The notes under the pieces are model-generated. The model had not been told where the DNA came from. It searched no databases and saw only the letters and a list, made by a program, of their open reading frames with translations. A stretch of 64,000 nucleotides of DNA from Sympetrum striolatum (Eukaryota > Arthropoda > Insecta > Odonata > Libellulidae): assembly GCA_947579665.1 (NCBI GenBank), contig OX388341.1, positions 5,332,001 to 5,396,000 on the forward strand. The letters are read 5' to 3'. Every line of letters starts with the position of its first letter. The first letter of the stretch is position 1. Shown here in pieces: positions 24,703-37,412 of the stretch. The position numbers and the translations under genes are program-made.

Positions 24703-25307
24703 AGTGGAGGCATTTTAGGCAAGAAAAGGCTCAACTTATCCTTTTTGGTTTATCAAGCTGAAATTTGGTGGAGATGTTCTTTGAACAGCCAAAAGCAATA
24801 TCCCAAAAATCCCAAAAAATCCCAATTGGGCAACATGTCTAAATATTTAAACAAAAGTCGCCATCTTGGATTTTCGACCTTGCATCATATTGAACGGTAT
24901 ATCTCCGTATCTTATGGTGATAAAGACACACGGGTTGATTTAAACTACTTACTAAAGTGTAAACTAGACCCATGGTATTTTATATTGAAAGAAAAATGAG
25001 TAAATATAAAGCTACACACGAAAAACAACTCGTCTTAGGGTAGCTTTAACGGGAAAATCAGCGTTAAATGTCGATTTTCGACCTTTTATTATCATTAAAT
25101 CAAAAAATATATCAAAATAAAAGTTGTAGAACACATCAAAAGGCTTCAGAATGTTTTATTATCATCTCCGTAGTCAAAAAATTGTAGCTTCTACGAAGCG
25201 CCAAACACGTTCGCACACTCAGTAGATGACCACTAACGCGGAGCGCCTATGTGCGAGTATCCATCAAAACACCGATTAGAATGCCGGAAAGTATATTCTT
25301 ATTCCTA
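24703..25307 (+). repeat. 0.6-kb inverted repeat, left arm, flanking a Penelope-like element
   Basis: It is near-identical (a few mismatches and one gap of about 20 bp) to the reverse complement of 28471-29056. It begins AGTGGAGGCA and ends TATTCTTATTCCTA. It encodes nothing recognisable; a frame inside it is shared by both arms simply because the DNA is shared. Confidence 0.9.
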
Positions 25308-25791
25308 CAAGTAAATAATTTTACTAATAAAATATTTAAGCGTTTAATAATTATAACTTAGTAAGATAAAATTTAATAAAAGGAAAGATACCCCATTAAT
25401 TTGGACGAATGTTTTTCTTGATGTTTGCATCCTCGGACGAGTTTTCAATTTGGCGAGAATGAGGTAAGATATCGAAATGCGGAGTAATGTCGTCTTCTTC
25501 TTCCTCATTCATTTCATCTAAATCGTTCGGATCCGAACCATACCAAAATTAAAGACCGGATCGTTACCACAGCCGTTTCTTCATTGTCCAAAACCACGCT
25601 TTGCAAATAGAGCACACAACCTCCACTGAAGTAGCCATGCTTATACGTGAATGGCACCCACACCACAAAGAAACATACAGTAACAAAGCACTTACAAGTC
25701 ACAAACCCAAGCCTACACTAGGCATTCAAAACTTAAAGGAACGCTAAGAACTACGCACAAACTCACTCTAGGAACTTAAAAAAACGAATAA
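25308..25791. other. Spacer between left arm and Penelope-like coding region
   Basis: No recognised feature. It may be the 5' untranslated part of the Penelope-like element. Confidence 0.4.
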
Positions 25792-28137
25792 ATGCCAAAT
25801 AATGAAACTAAAAGCTGCGCAGCAGTCATTTTCCGGTCTGAACGAGTTCTAGATTCCAAAAATGGAATCATCCTGCGTAGAATTCCTTTGGAATCCCTTT
25901 ATCCCATTGAATGGGCTTGCTTTGATGATAAGGTGAGAACATTTGCCAGTGAGATCTGTTTTAAGAAGTTAAATACCCTCCGCGATAAACTCACCAGATT
26001 ATCCCAGAAGTAATTACGCAGGATGATTCCACCTGCCGCCGATTTTCCTCAAAACTCCCTCCCACAGAGCATGTATTTTACCAGTGAGTGAAAAACCTAT
26101 CCTACGTTAAATTTTCTGATAACGAAGTCAACTTCCTATCAAAAGGCCTGAATTTTAATTCTAGCCATTATAACGGTAACGATTTTAAGAATCTGATAGC
26201 TGATTGTGAATATATTTTCAACCATCAAGGGAATGATCGTTCCTTAAAACATAACTTCACCCATACCATCACTTAAAATCTGAAAAATCTAGTGTTGCCT
26301 TCTTACTTCCCCGTAAACTTACTTCCCAGAAAACCTTACTTAGCATCATGAATACTGTGGAACGTGAAAATCTCGTTATTTCCAAAGCCGACAAAGGAAA
26401 GTGCATTGTCATAATAGACAAAAGTAATTACTCTCAAAAAGTACAAACCTTCATAGAAGACAACCATATATTGAAAATCAACGACCCTACCAACGAACTT
26501 AAAAAAAAGTGAAAGAAATAGTGAAAAAGTGTACAACTGTGCTAAAACCCAAGGATTATTATAAAATAATTAATCCAAATCCTCTTCCTCCACGATTATA
26601 CGCTCTCTTAAAGTTACATAAACTTGATATCCCCATCCGCCCAGTTATTTCATGTGTTTCCTCCCCAACCCACAAACTGGCCTCTATAGTGAATGAACTT
26701 ATTTAAAACTTAACCCTGTTTTCACCTAGATATGGTATCCGAAACTCCATCGACCTTGCTAATAGACTAAAAAATTTGAAATTATATACAAACTAAAAAA
26801 TTGTTTTTTTGATGTTAATAACATATTTACAAAAATCGCTAGGAAAGAGGTGTTGTTGCTGTTGGAAAAATTATTGTACGAGAAAAACTTGGACAGAAAT
26901 GTTGTTCACGATATTTTACTGTTGACAGATTTATTTATTTCGCAGAATTAGTTTTTGTTTGAAAAATCTTTTTTTAATCAACCCGATGGTCTAGCGATGG
27001 AGTCTCCCCTCTCGCCAATTTTAGCCGAAATATTTTTAGATAATTTTGAGATTAATTTATTTACAAATTCCCAGAATGACGAAAACCCGTTTTCTTGTGG
27101 TTGAGATTATTGAGATATGTTGACGATGTCCTTTGTATTTGGAATGGATCCCACAGACAGTTGAATAGCTGTCACACCTAAACCAACAACACAGTAAAAT
27201 CAGATTTTCTTTAGAAATAGAGAATAACAACAATTTGAACTTCCTAGACTGAACTCTCTCAAAGAATGCAGATTCAATTGAATTTTCTATCTATCGAAAA
27301 CCGACTTATACGAACCACACAATTCATGCAACCTCTAATCATCCAGTCACACATAAACACGCTGTTTTTCATAGTTTTATTCATCGCCTCTTAAATATCC
27401 CCCTCTCTCCATCAAACGTTTCTCGGGAACTAAAAGCCATAAAATGCATGGCTCTCTCCAATGGTTATTCCGAAAAACTTATAGATATCATACTTTCACA
27501 TGGACAAAGAAAACAAAACATTTTCAGGATATATCCCGATTGCTCCATTTCCACGGAAGTACAACGTTGGGGGAAATTATCTTTCCTCGGCCACATCAGT
27601 TATCATCTTGCCAATTTCTTAAATGCTCTAACATCAGACCCGCTTTCCATAAAACGCAGAACATAGGAAAAACTATTTTAAACAATAAAGATAAATTCGA
27701 TAAAACACGAAAATCTGGTATATATAAATTAAATTGTAAAGACTAATGCAATATACATAGGCCAAACCAGTAGAAATTTACACATTCGAACAAAAGAACA
27801 TAAACAGTCTTTCCTCAATGGTTCCAGTGCCTCACATTTCGCTAAACATTTACTCGACAATAAACACCATTCAGACTTTACCAACACCCTCCTCCATAGC
27901 CATTCTCAAGGAAATAAGCTAAACTACATGGAGGAATTAGAAATTTTACATCATAATTATACGCTTACTAACATTCACCTCTTTCCTAACCACTCCCTAC
28001 TTTTATCAACTGTTTGCCTCCTCCCGCTGCTTCCCTCACATAATATCCTTAACCCTTCCTCCCCTCTCAGACCTTGCTTGCTCATTGGCCATTGTTTTGT
28101 ATATATTCACTGGAGTTGTGGTCTCTTTACCTGATGA
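25792..28137 (+). pseudogene. Penelope-like retroelement, RT plus GIY-YIG endonuclease (decayed)
   Basis: Single-chain polymerase of the Penelope-like family, read across several frames. In order: an N-terminal part (LNTLRDKLTRLSQK); VISKADKGKCIVIIDKSNYS at about 26374-26430; LPPRLYALLKLHKLDIPIRP at about 26585-26640; FTKIARKEVLLLLEKLLYEK; DGLAMESPLSPILAEIFLD; RYVDDVLCIWNG with the catalytic YVDD box (about 27115-27150); HPVTHKHAVFHSFIHRLLN; and a C-terminal GIY-YIG nuclease (SGIYKLNCKDC, then YIGQTSRNLHIRTKEHKQS at about 27715-27815). RT followed by GIY-YIG is the diagnostic architecture of the endonuclease-bearing Penelope group. Many frameshifts and stops make it inactive. It sits centrally between the 0.6-kb inverted repeats. 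Confidence 0.88.
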
Positions 28138-28172
28138 TGGACAGAATTTTCTGAAACCGATCGTGTATTAAA
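28131..28172 (+). ncRNA. Hammerhead-ribozyme-like core at the end of the Penelope-like element
   Basis: CTGATGA at 28131-28137, 15 nt, then GAAAC at 28153-28157 has the invariant core order of a hammerhead ribozyme. It overlaps the stop codon of the GIY-YIG frame. Penelope-like elements are known to carry hammerhead motifs. Stem II (TGGA with TTCT) is weak with one mismatch, and stem I pairing was not found, so this is probably a decayed motif or coincidence. Confidence 0.3.
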
Positions 28173-28470
28173 CTCAAGTAGAATTTTCGACATAGTGTTT
28201 TTTATTTCTATTCTTATGTTGGTTTATTGTTGTTAGTGTTTAGAAAGGTTTTATATTATTTTCCTTCGATAGTATTAATTCTTCCGGTTATATTTCCACT
28301 TTATAGTCGTTAGCTTGTAATTTTTTATCCTTTTATATTATTGCCTTATTTTTAAAAATTATTTTCGTTAGTTTTCCATTTGGGAAAATATTTGGTTAAT
28401 TCTTTGAATAGTTATATTATAGTCATAGCAATTCAAAAGCATACAATATAACATAAGGATATAAGGAATA
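28173..28470. other. Spacer between Penelope-like coding region and right arm
   Basis: AT-rich, no recognised feature; plausibly the 3' untranslated part of the element. Confidence 0.4.
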
Positions 28471-29056
28471 TAGGAATAAGAATATACTTTCCGGCATTCT
28501 AATCGGTGTTTTGATGGATACTCGCACATAGGCGCTCCGCGTTAGTGGTCATCTACTGAGTGTGCGAACGTGTTTGGCGCTTCGTAGAAGCTACAATTTT
28601 TTGACTACGGAGATGATAATAAAACATTCTGAAGCCTTTTGATGTGTTCTACAACTTTTATTTTGATATATTTTTTGATTTAATGATAATAAAAGGTCGA
28701 AAAGCGACATTTAACGCTGATTTTCCCGTTAAAGCTACCCTAAGACGAGTTGTTTTTCGTGTGTAGCTTTATATTTACTCATTTTTCTTTCAATATAAAA
28801 TACCATGGGTCTAGTTTACACTTTAGTAAGTAGTTTAAATCAAACCGTGTGTCTTTATCACCATAAGATACGGAGATATACCGTTCAATATGATGCAAGG
28901 TCGAAAATCCAAGATGGCGACATTTGTTTAAATATTTAGACATGTTGCCCAATTGGGATTTTTTGGGATTTTGCTTTTGGCTGTTCAAAGAACATCTCCA
29001 CCAATTTTCAGCTTGATAAACCAAAAAGGATAAGTTGAACCTATTCTGCCTCCACT
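28471..29056 (-). repeat. 0.6-kb inverted repeat, right arm
   Basis: Reverse complement of 24703-25307, ending TGCCTCCACT. No matching target duplication was seen outside the two arms. Confidence 0.9.
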
Positions 29057-31180
29057 AAGAAGGCTCTCAGCTCGATCGCCTCTCCCGTATCGGTGCTCGG
29101 TTCCCCGCCGCCATAGCCTCGGCTCAGGCTGTGACAACCAACGACTAATCAACCTTATTTCGTTCTGCAAGAGTTTTATGGGTGCGACTGTGAAACTTTG
29201 CGGAGTATTCAAGCTTAAAGCGATTTTAGTTAGTAAATAAGGTCAAACTTTCAACCCTAATACACTTTCAGACCTTCCAAACTTCAGTCAAATATCGCTC
29301 TCAAATGATGCCCTATCACTCGCACGGAATGTGGCATTTGCACCGTCTAATTTGACATTTTAGATTCCATTATGGAATACGGGATGGTTTTTCATGTTTC
29401 CATGTTAGTTTTTTCCCAATACTTTTAGAAAAAAACCAGCTGGGCGTAAATTATGTTGGCAATTTTACACTAGACATTTACCTCTGCTCTGTATTGCAAT
29501 TTTTTATTGCGCCTTTGATTTGCGAGGATAACGGAAGACATGAAACAAAGCTGGGAAAACGTCTGAATTATCTCCGAATTCAGAAAATTTACTTCGATAC
29601 CCCTCCTGGGGGATATCCAAGAAGGTGGTGCTGTGGTGGTCGCCCTTGGTGACTCACAAGCGGTTGAATTGGATGAGGCAGCCGTCATGCAGCGCCTTCA
29701 TCGGACTTCGGTTTTGGTTTTTAATTTCACATTTGAACTAATATTTACTGTCTTTGTCAGTCGCATATTGCATGATATTGCATTTACGACTCTACATTTT
29801 AATTGGTATGCCATTCGTTAAGCAGATAGCAGAAGGAGCTTCGCATGCCTCCATCACATACTCAGTAAATGTACTCCGGGGGTCGGACCACCTTCAAATG
29901 TATTTTGAGAATGAGAATGGTATCATAAGATTCTTCTTGTATTCGAACCTCGAGTAGGATTCTCTGATCAGCAAGACGAAAGTGAAATGACAAAATATGA
30001 AGACGGTAGTTCAGTCAAATGTGGGAATTTATTGTGGTAGTAGTCGTATTGCTAAAAGGGCTTCGACAGCTTAGGTCATTTCAAGCGAAAGGAATAAAAT
30101 TGAGAGTTATTCTGTACTTACTTCTCAATCATTCGTTATTTTAGGTCTGTTGCCTCCTCAGTAAGTCGAACCTTTCTTACGAGTGTCAGAAGCTCCGATT
30201 TCACGTTTATACAGTCGATCGCATTTCACCGCTTTGACATCTGCTTCTCATCGCATCGCGGGCAGTATAAATGGACCCTGAGTTTTTGGGCCGAAAGATT
30301 TTTGGAGTTGAAAGAAACTATCTCTGCATACGAAGAAAAGGACTTTAAAATGCCATTTTACGGCACCATGTGACGGACCGTTCAACAGTGAACATTCCTC
30401 ACGAAGGTTAATATGTTAGGGAGTGGTATGGAGGAGGTCCTACTCCATTTTTTAATTCCATACCGTCGAACTATATTATTCGCCCGTTAAAGTCTCCATC
30501 GTGCATCTAAATGCCAATCCGCCACAAAGGCATTTACGTAGAATGAAATGCACGGCTGTCAAGAGCTGTGTTAAAATTACCACGCAGTAAATGGTCTTAC
30601 TTGAAAATACTTTTCAAACAAATTAATACTTATGTGGTAATATTAATAAGGGTCCCTCATTCAGTATTACCTTAATATCAATAATCGTGAGGCGAAAGTG
30701 ACGATGTTCAAGAATTATAGTTTGATTTCGACTTTCGTAGTGTTCTCGAAATTTTGAACTTATTCCGATAAAAGAGGGAATATATTTTATGTATAAATTA
30801 AATAAAATGATAATTCCTCGTAACGCATAAAATACGAGGAATAGCAATTCTACTAAGACAACCGATTTACCTTTTTCCCATCTTTGTTCCGAACACCACC
30901 TCGGGGAAGTATTAAGAACCTACATACAGGTATATCTAAAATTGGCTCCAAAGCACAGATTACCGTGAACATTGAATTGCTAAACTTTTAAAAAGTTTAT
31001 CTAAAAATGAGAAAATGCATGTGAAAGAGCGTATAAGTGAAATGAAATCCGTCCGAGCGACCGGTCACTGCGACCCCCAAACCCCTCTTCCCCTCCCTGG
31101 CCTTCCTTCGAACCCTTCTCCCTCCATTCTCAGTATTTAACCCCTGAGAAATGAGCACTCGCCACATGCCTCTGGACTCC
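29057..31180. other. Unassigned stretch
   Basis: Short frames only (for example minus strand 29470-29688), without family motifs. The part from about 31040 becomes C-rich and may be host sequence just upstream of, or the start of, the Jockey-type element. Confidence 0.4.
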
Positions 31181-31532
31181 TGAGTTACGTTGCTTCGGCC
31201 TGAGGATCTAACTCCGCTTACCGCTGTGTGTCTCTCTATTTTCTGTGTGTGTTACCGCCTCACCAGTCATTCTTGACGTGTGCGTCGTTTTTTGTGTTCG
31301 GGCCCTGAAAAGGGCTTTTTGCACCTTTCGAAAATTCTTCGAAGTGCAATTTTTTTTTGATATTTCCGGTTTTCTCAGTGAAACATTACGTGTTTTGGTG
31401 ACTTTCGGAATAATCAGTGTCCGCACCCGGGCTCAGCCGCATCCCTGCGGCAGTATCACCGATTGAAAATCGCGGCCTCGAAAAGGGCCTTTTTTCCGGC
31501 CGCTCCGCTTCAAGGGAGCCTCCCCTTGCGGG

Positions 31533-33080
31533 ATGGCGTCCCTCACCTGCACCACTGACCAAGAGAGCATGGATATCACCACCTCCGAGGATGCACCACC
31601 AGCTGCACCAATCACCGCACCACCAGCTGCACAATCTACCTCTACTGCCGCTGCTGCTCCCACTCCACGGAGATCACGTTCGCTGGACCGCATCCTCACC
31701 ACATTGGAGAAGTCCTTGCATCTCGTCTCTGCCCACAAGGATGAGCTCCCTGTTGACCAACTGCGCCATCTACTAGACCAATTCTCCGCATCCCTTGACC
31801 TGCAAAAAAACGTGAGTAACGTGGGTGGCAACCCAACTCCTTCTCCTTCCAAACGTCCCATTAATGATACTTCCTTTCAGACAGTAGAGTCTAAGCGCAG
31901 AGCTCGGCGTCCCACTATTTCTCCTTCTACCGCACCCACACCTACGCCCTTTGCCCCTCTCTCCAATCTTTCCACAGGTACAAGCTCCTCTTCAGTTCCT
32001 ACACCCAAACCTAATACCCCAACTATCCCCTCTATTAAAATGAAGTTATTTTCAGGTTGGCAAGCAGTCATGCGGCAGCTCAAAAGTGTTTTAAATCTTA
32101 CTCCTGTTTATCATTTTATCAATTCCGACTCATTTCTCATCAAGTGCCAAACCATTCCTGATTACCGCAGTGCCCTTGCATTTCTGAAGGAAAAATCTGT
32201 TCAGTTCTTTACCTATCAAATTCCATCCGAGCAAAATGTTAATTTTGTCATAAAACATCTTCCCACTGATGTAGACTTAGAAGATGTGAAAAATGATTTA
32301 AAAGAAAAAGGGTTTAATGTAGTTAGCATTTTCCCACTGTTTACCTCTTGACCAACAGCTGCAGAAAAGGCGAAAGGGAATACCGTAGGCGAACGTAGGC
32401 AAATCCCAGTTTTCAAGATTGTTCTATCTCCCCATAATGATTTAGATTCCTTTAAAGCAATAACAACATTAGTTGACTTGAAAGTTGAAATACATCCCTT
32501 CTCAAAGCATTTTGAACCCGTCCAATGTTATAGATGTCTCCAATATGGCCATTCCCGAAACTACTGTAATCTAGCTCTGAAATGTGGCTTTTGTAGCGGC
32601 CCCCACTTGACAAGTGATTGCGAAACCGCATTCAGTATTCCAGCAGTCTGTGCAAATTGTGATGGCTCCCATTCTGCGACTTTTAAAGGTTGCCCATTAT
32701 TTAAGGAACTCCGATCCAAAATGATCGCAAAAGCAAATGATACTCGCAATCTTGAATCACCAAATAACCCAGACCTCTCCTCTCCTATTACCTTTCCTTC
32801 TCTTCCTACTCCTGCCCCCTCTACCAATACTCCTACTATCTCATACTCCTCTGCTGCTGGGAATGTCCCACGCACTAGGCCTACACCAACGCCCACTCGC
32901 TCGAATCCTAATTCTTCTTCTCAATCGTCTTCCAATTCTTCTAATGCATTCTCCTTTCCAAACTTGATTTCTGATGTTACCACAGCATTTACTAAAATTT
33001 TAGCTGCTCCCACCTTAAAGGATAAAATTCTCACCTTTTTTACAGAAGCTTTTCAAATAATCAATGGATTCCTTACTTAA
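31533..33080 (+). pseudogene. Jockey-type ORF1 (gag-like, zinc knuckles), one in-frame stop
   Basis: ORF1 packages the element's RNA into a nucleoprotein particle. The chain is about 515 residues with a single in-frame TGA at 32349-32351; the downstream sequence stays in the same frame (PTAAEKAKGNTVGERRQIP). Order: a Pro/Ala/Ser/Thr-rich N-terminal 150 residues; an RRM-like, PRE_C2HC-associated region at about 190-320; then three zinc knuckles, CYRCLQYGHSRNYC (C-x2-C-x4-H-x4-C, residue about 332), CGFCSGPHLTSDC, and CANCDGSHSATFKGC; then a Ser/Pro-rich tail. It overlaps ORF2 by 17 bp. Apart from the TGA it looks undamaged, so the stop could be a recent mutation. Confidence 0.88.
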
Positions 33081-35785
33081 TATTTTATCTTGGAACGCCA
33101 ACAGCATTAAACCTCGTTACCACGAATTTTTAGATTTTTGCAACGAGGCAAATATCCATTTCGCCTGTGTGCAAGAGACAAAACTCCTCCCTCATCATAA
33201 ACTCCCCTGTTCCACTGACTTCTATGTTCTCCGCCTTGACATAGGATCTTGCTCTAATGGTCTAGCTCTGTTCATCCGAAAGTCAATATCATTCATCCCG
33301 CTCCCCATTCCTAAACTGGCCAGCATTGACATTTTAGGCATTCAAGTCCAACTTAATAATTCTCCTCTCAGAATCTTCTCGATTTATGTCAAAAACAACA
33401 TATTGAAAGCCAAGGATTTACAATTTCTCTTATCTTCCAATGTCCCTACAATTTTCATTGGAGACTGGAACTCCAAACACCCTACCTGGGGATCTCAAAC
33501 AATAAATAATAACGGTAGGGTCCTTTTCAAATTCCTCCAATCTGCTAATCTCATGCTTCACTCTCCATTTGCCCCCACCTTTGCTAATGCAAGGTCTTCT
33601 GACTTACTGGATTTTATCATTTCCAATAACTTCGTTAATATTTCCTCTCCTTTGGTTTATCATGATATTTCTTCTGACCACTTTCCTATCATTTGCAATA
33701 TACAAGGTTCCCTTTCAACTTCTGACTCCCCCCCCAATCGAGCTCATCTCTTGGGGAAAATTTACTAAATTCATCGTAAACAAGGTTCCTCACTACCCTC
33801 TCATTCTAGAACCAGCAACCACAGCAAAAATTGACGAACAAATCGAACTCCTCAACGACTTCATTGCTTCGGCTAAATTCCATTCTAAATATGTCAAACC
33901 TAAATTGCCCCCACATCATGTCCCACTCCCAAGCCACATACACTCATTATTCATTCAAAGAAATCGTCTTCTTCGTAGAATTCGGTCGTTCAATAACCCG
34001 ATCGATAAATTGATTCTCAAAGATCTCAAAACTCAAATCAAATCTGAAATAAGCAGCCATGTTTCCCAAAAGTGGAATGCATTTGTTGATACTTTGTCCT
34101 TCGAAGATAACTCCCTATGGAAAATTTCCAAACAACTTTGTAAATCCTCCCCTACAAATCAACCCATTCTAATCAATGATCTTCTTAATTTTGACTCCGC
34201 TGAAAAGGCTAATTTCTCTGCCGAATTTCTAGCTTCTCTAATGTCTAATAATATTTCTCTCCCCATTCATGATGCCCCTGTCAATCTGACATACGATTTT
34301 CTTTCTAATGCAATACCTGATAACACAATTTCCACTTCGGACAAAGAAGTCCAAGAAATTCTCAGCCAACTTAATGGCAAAAAGGCACCAGGACCTGATG
34401 AATTCAGTAACAAAATCTTAAAAATCCTTGCCGATATCAAACCTTTTGTTGCCCTCCTAACCAATCTCTTCAACAGCTGCTTTAAACTTTCTTATTTCCC
34501 CTCTTCTTGGAAATTAGGCATTGTTCATCTCATCCCAAAGCCACGCAAAGATCCTACGCTCATCACCAACTATCGCCCCATTACTCTGCTTTCTTCTCTA
34601 TCCAAAGTATTTGAAAAAATCATTCTCTTCCATATTGAATCTCACATCGAACAACATAAAATAATTATCCCTGAACAGATGGGCTTCACCCGATTCCACT
34701 CTACCACTCACCAAGTTGTCCGATTTGTTGAACATGTCACCCAAGGATATATTAAAAAACATCAGGTTACTCAAGCAGTCTTTTATGACATTAACAAGGA
34801 ATTCGATACCGTTTGGCACCAAGGCCTTTTATTTAAACTTCTTTGCCTAGATTTTCCTCTCACTATTTGTAAACTTATTCAAAATTTCTTACTTCATCTT
34901 ATCATCAAAGTTAGGTTCGATCAATCATACTCCCCTTCACATCAAATCACTGCTGGAGTCCCGCAGGGAAGCACCCTGAGCCCCACCCTTTTCAATATCT
35001 TCATCAATGATCTTCCTTCTGATCCCCACATTCAGCGCTTCCTCTATGCTGATGATCTCACAATTACCTCCCAATCAACATCTCCCAACCTGGCCATCAG
35101 CCGCATCAACTCCTACAATATTCAACTTGCATCTTGGCTTCATAAATGGCATCTTAAAATAAACCCTGCAAAAAGCATACACCTCACCTTTTCTTTCAAA
35201 ATTAATCTCCCAGATCCAGAACCGGTCCTTCTAAATAACCTTCAAATTCCTACAGCTACTTCAACCAAATTCCTTGGGTTCGACATCAATACAGACCTAT
35301 CTTGGACCGATGCTACTAACAATAGTTTGCAAAAGGCGCAATTTGCCAAATTTAGATTGTATCCACTTCTCGCTAAAAGCAGTCCTCTTTCCACCAATGT
35401 TAAACTCAGACTCATCAATGCATTCATTGTTCCTCACCTAACCTACACCTCTATCCTTTCCTTCAATACCTATAAATATAACATTCAGAAAATAGACAGG
35501 TTCTATAATAGATGTATTCGTTCCGTCACCACCACTAATAGGCTTATCTCCCTTAAGGAAATTAAGAAATTTCATCAATTAACTTCCATCAGCAACCTTG
35601 TCGCAAAGAGAATCGAGAAATCCAATTTAACCCTCCCCAACATTGATGACCCTCTACTGTCGAACATCTGGAACTATGATATTAGACGAAGAAGGAAAAA
35701 ACGTAGCATCAGACTCCCTAAACTTGTAACATACAAATTCAAATTCTCCCCATACAAATGCAAGGGTAAAAAAAGGCACCATTAA
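33064..35785 (+). pseudogene. Jockey-type ORF2 (endonuclease-reverse transcriptase), one frameshift
   Basis: ORF2 makes the AP-like endonuclease that nicks target DNA and the RT that copies the element. The endonuclease (first 225 residues) shows ILSWNANSIKP, CVQETKLL, IFIGDWNSKHPTWG and SSDHFPIIC. At 33728-33735 a run of eight C shifts the frame, after which the protein continues PIELISWGKFTKF. The RT domain shows GKKAPGPDEFSNKILK, NYRPITLLSSLSKVFEKI, EQMGFTRFHSTTHQVV, AVFYDINKEFDTVWH, AGVPQGSTLSPTLFNIFIND and the catalytic FLYADDLTI, and ends with a basic tail. The residue before EF in DINKEF is usually Ala in relatives. A homopolymer shift can be a recent mutation or a sequencing error, so the copy may be close to functional. 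Confidence 0.9.
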
Positions 35786-36155
35786 TTCTTTATTCAATCA
35801 TCTTCTTTATCATTCACCATCATCTCATTATCACCAACCTACACCACACTAACACCTCCACTACACTCATCTCACACCAACTTACTCACACACACAGGAG
35901 TTAATAAAACAACAACACTCTCTTGCAGCACCTGGGTTGTCCGCATGACTGTCTGCCGACCTGTATAGCTGCATATATTATAACCTGTCTTTCCTCTCCC
36001 CTCCTTAGGAGTTTTGTCTTGTATCCTTCACCAATTATCCTGCCAACTCTGCAAATGACTCTGCTGTTTGTGTTCCTTACCTTATTGTTGCACCTTGCCA
36101 CTCACGTTGCTCCGCCCATAAAATAGGCCAAGGCCTATATTGGGCATCATTATCA

Positions 36156-36834
36156 CACTACGTAGCACCAGACCGCACTCGCCACATTTTGCGATTCGAC
36201 GTGCAGAGCGACGAGGTCGAGTCTTCAGAGCGAAAACCTGCCGCCGAATTGCTTGAAACTTCTTGGTGACGACAAGCTCTTCAATTTCCATTGCTTCAGA
36301 TGAGGTTCACTCCTCGTCTCCCGATACGCGATGCGGAAGACTGCCCTTTTACTGATAATACTCATTGGTTTTTCTGGAGAACGAGTTTCGACAAATCTAA
36401 CGAAAGGAGTATCCACCTCTTTACGGAAGAATTCCAGAAAACCAAAAGACCACACACCAGAGGAAACGGCTCATCTCTCTACTGACAAAATCCACGCCGT
36501 TTTCCTGCAGTCGGAAACATCTGCACCATTCATCCTATGTTGGCGAGTTGAATGGAGGAGGTACTTTCTTCAAGATGACGTTTTGCCGGCATGCCTTCTG
36601 CAGCTCTAAAATAAATAGAACATTAAAGGTTTTGTGTTTAAATTTATTATCTTTAAAATCTCTATTATCAAAGTCATGACTGCAAATAGTGGAATATAAT
36701 TTTTCTTTTCTCTATACGACTACATGCTTCTTTTGGTGAAATAATGTGTAATATATTTACTGTAATATATTACCATGCATGCTGAAATAAAACATGTTGC
36801 AGAACTAATTTCCTATACAATGTCTTGAAATTTT
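36156..36834. other. Unassigned stretch
   Basis: Overlapping short frames at 36225-36609 on both strands have no recognised motifs. Confidence 0.35.
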
Positions 36835-37412
36835 TAATAATAATCTAATGGCTGAGTCATTGATGTGGTGTTCTTTGGCAAGAAGAAAACTTCAACATTA
36901 TTCAACTTCAGTCCTTCAATTATGTGAACTGGTGCATGATCAATTAAAAGACAAACCTTATTTTTTCCAGATGCATATCATTCCAAACAAATAACTTGTT
37001 GACGAAAAATATCTACAGAAGTCCAGACTTTTTTGGTGGCAGCATATTTGCACCCTATTTTTTCAATATTTATATTTTGCAAACATCTGGGAGTTATAAA
37101 ATTATCAAACCATCCCTTGGAGAATTTGAAGTCTTCAGATATATTCAACTTAAGTGCAAAATATTTCGCCTTTTCTATCAAAAGAGGTCCAGAGATAGGC
37201 AGATTATCCCTACGACACTCCAAAAAGTAATTAAATAACTGTTCTTCTAATTCTGCTTGCTGTGGTTTCGAAATTTTCTTTGCTTTAGATCCACATTCTG
37301 CAAGGGCATTTAATATTTTGTCTCTATCACAGATGATACTACTTAAATTTGAAGCAGGTATGGTAATCTTTGCAGCAATACTCAGCTTGGATTCTCCACT
37401 TGTTTTACTCAT
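36835..37412 (-). pseudogene. Pogo/Tigger-type transposase, internally deleted
   Basis: The minus frame from 37412 has a CENP-B-like DNA-binding HTH region: EEQLFNYFLECRRDNLPISG, then EKAKYFALKLNISEDFKFSK and GWFDNFITPRCLQ, typical of Tigger/jerky proteins. It ends at 36978. Directly downstream another frame gives VCLLIDHAPVHIIEGLK and VFFLPKNTTSMTQPLD, which is the DDE core around the second catalytic Asp. The stretch between HTH and DDE, including the first Asp, is deleted. The copy is dead and only helix-turn-helix binding could persist. Confidence 0.82.

Larger units (their letters stand above)
31181..36155 (+). mobile_element. Jockey-type non-LTR retrotransposon, nearly complete
   Basis: A 5' untranslated region rich in GC lies before the gag start at 31533, followed by gag, pol and a 3' region of about 370 bp with C-rich and CA-rich tracts. 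The ends are estimated: no target duplication or clear poly-A tail was found. Coding capacity is interrupted by only one stop (in gag) and one frameshift (in pol), making this the youngest-looking autonomous element in the window. Confidence 0.75.

Noticed and set aside
24646..24999. 117-codon frame, with a relative on the minus strand at 28779-29024
   Set aside because: Similarity comes from the inverted repeat arms; indels between arms are not codon-preserving.
29470..29688. 72-codon minus-strand frame
   Set aside because: No homology features, no splice or start context, composition like surrounding DNA.
31417..31776. 119- and 142-codon frames overlapping the start of the Jockey gag on both strands
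   Set aside because: Shadow frames of the GC-rich, Pro/Ala-rich gag coding sequence.
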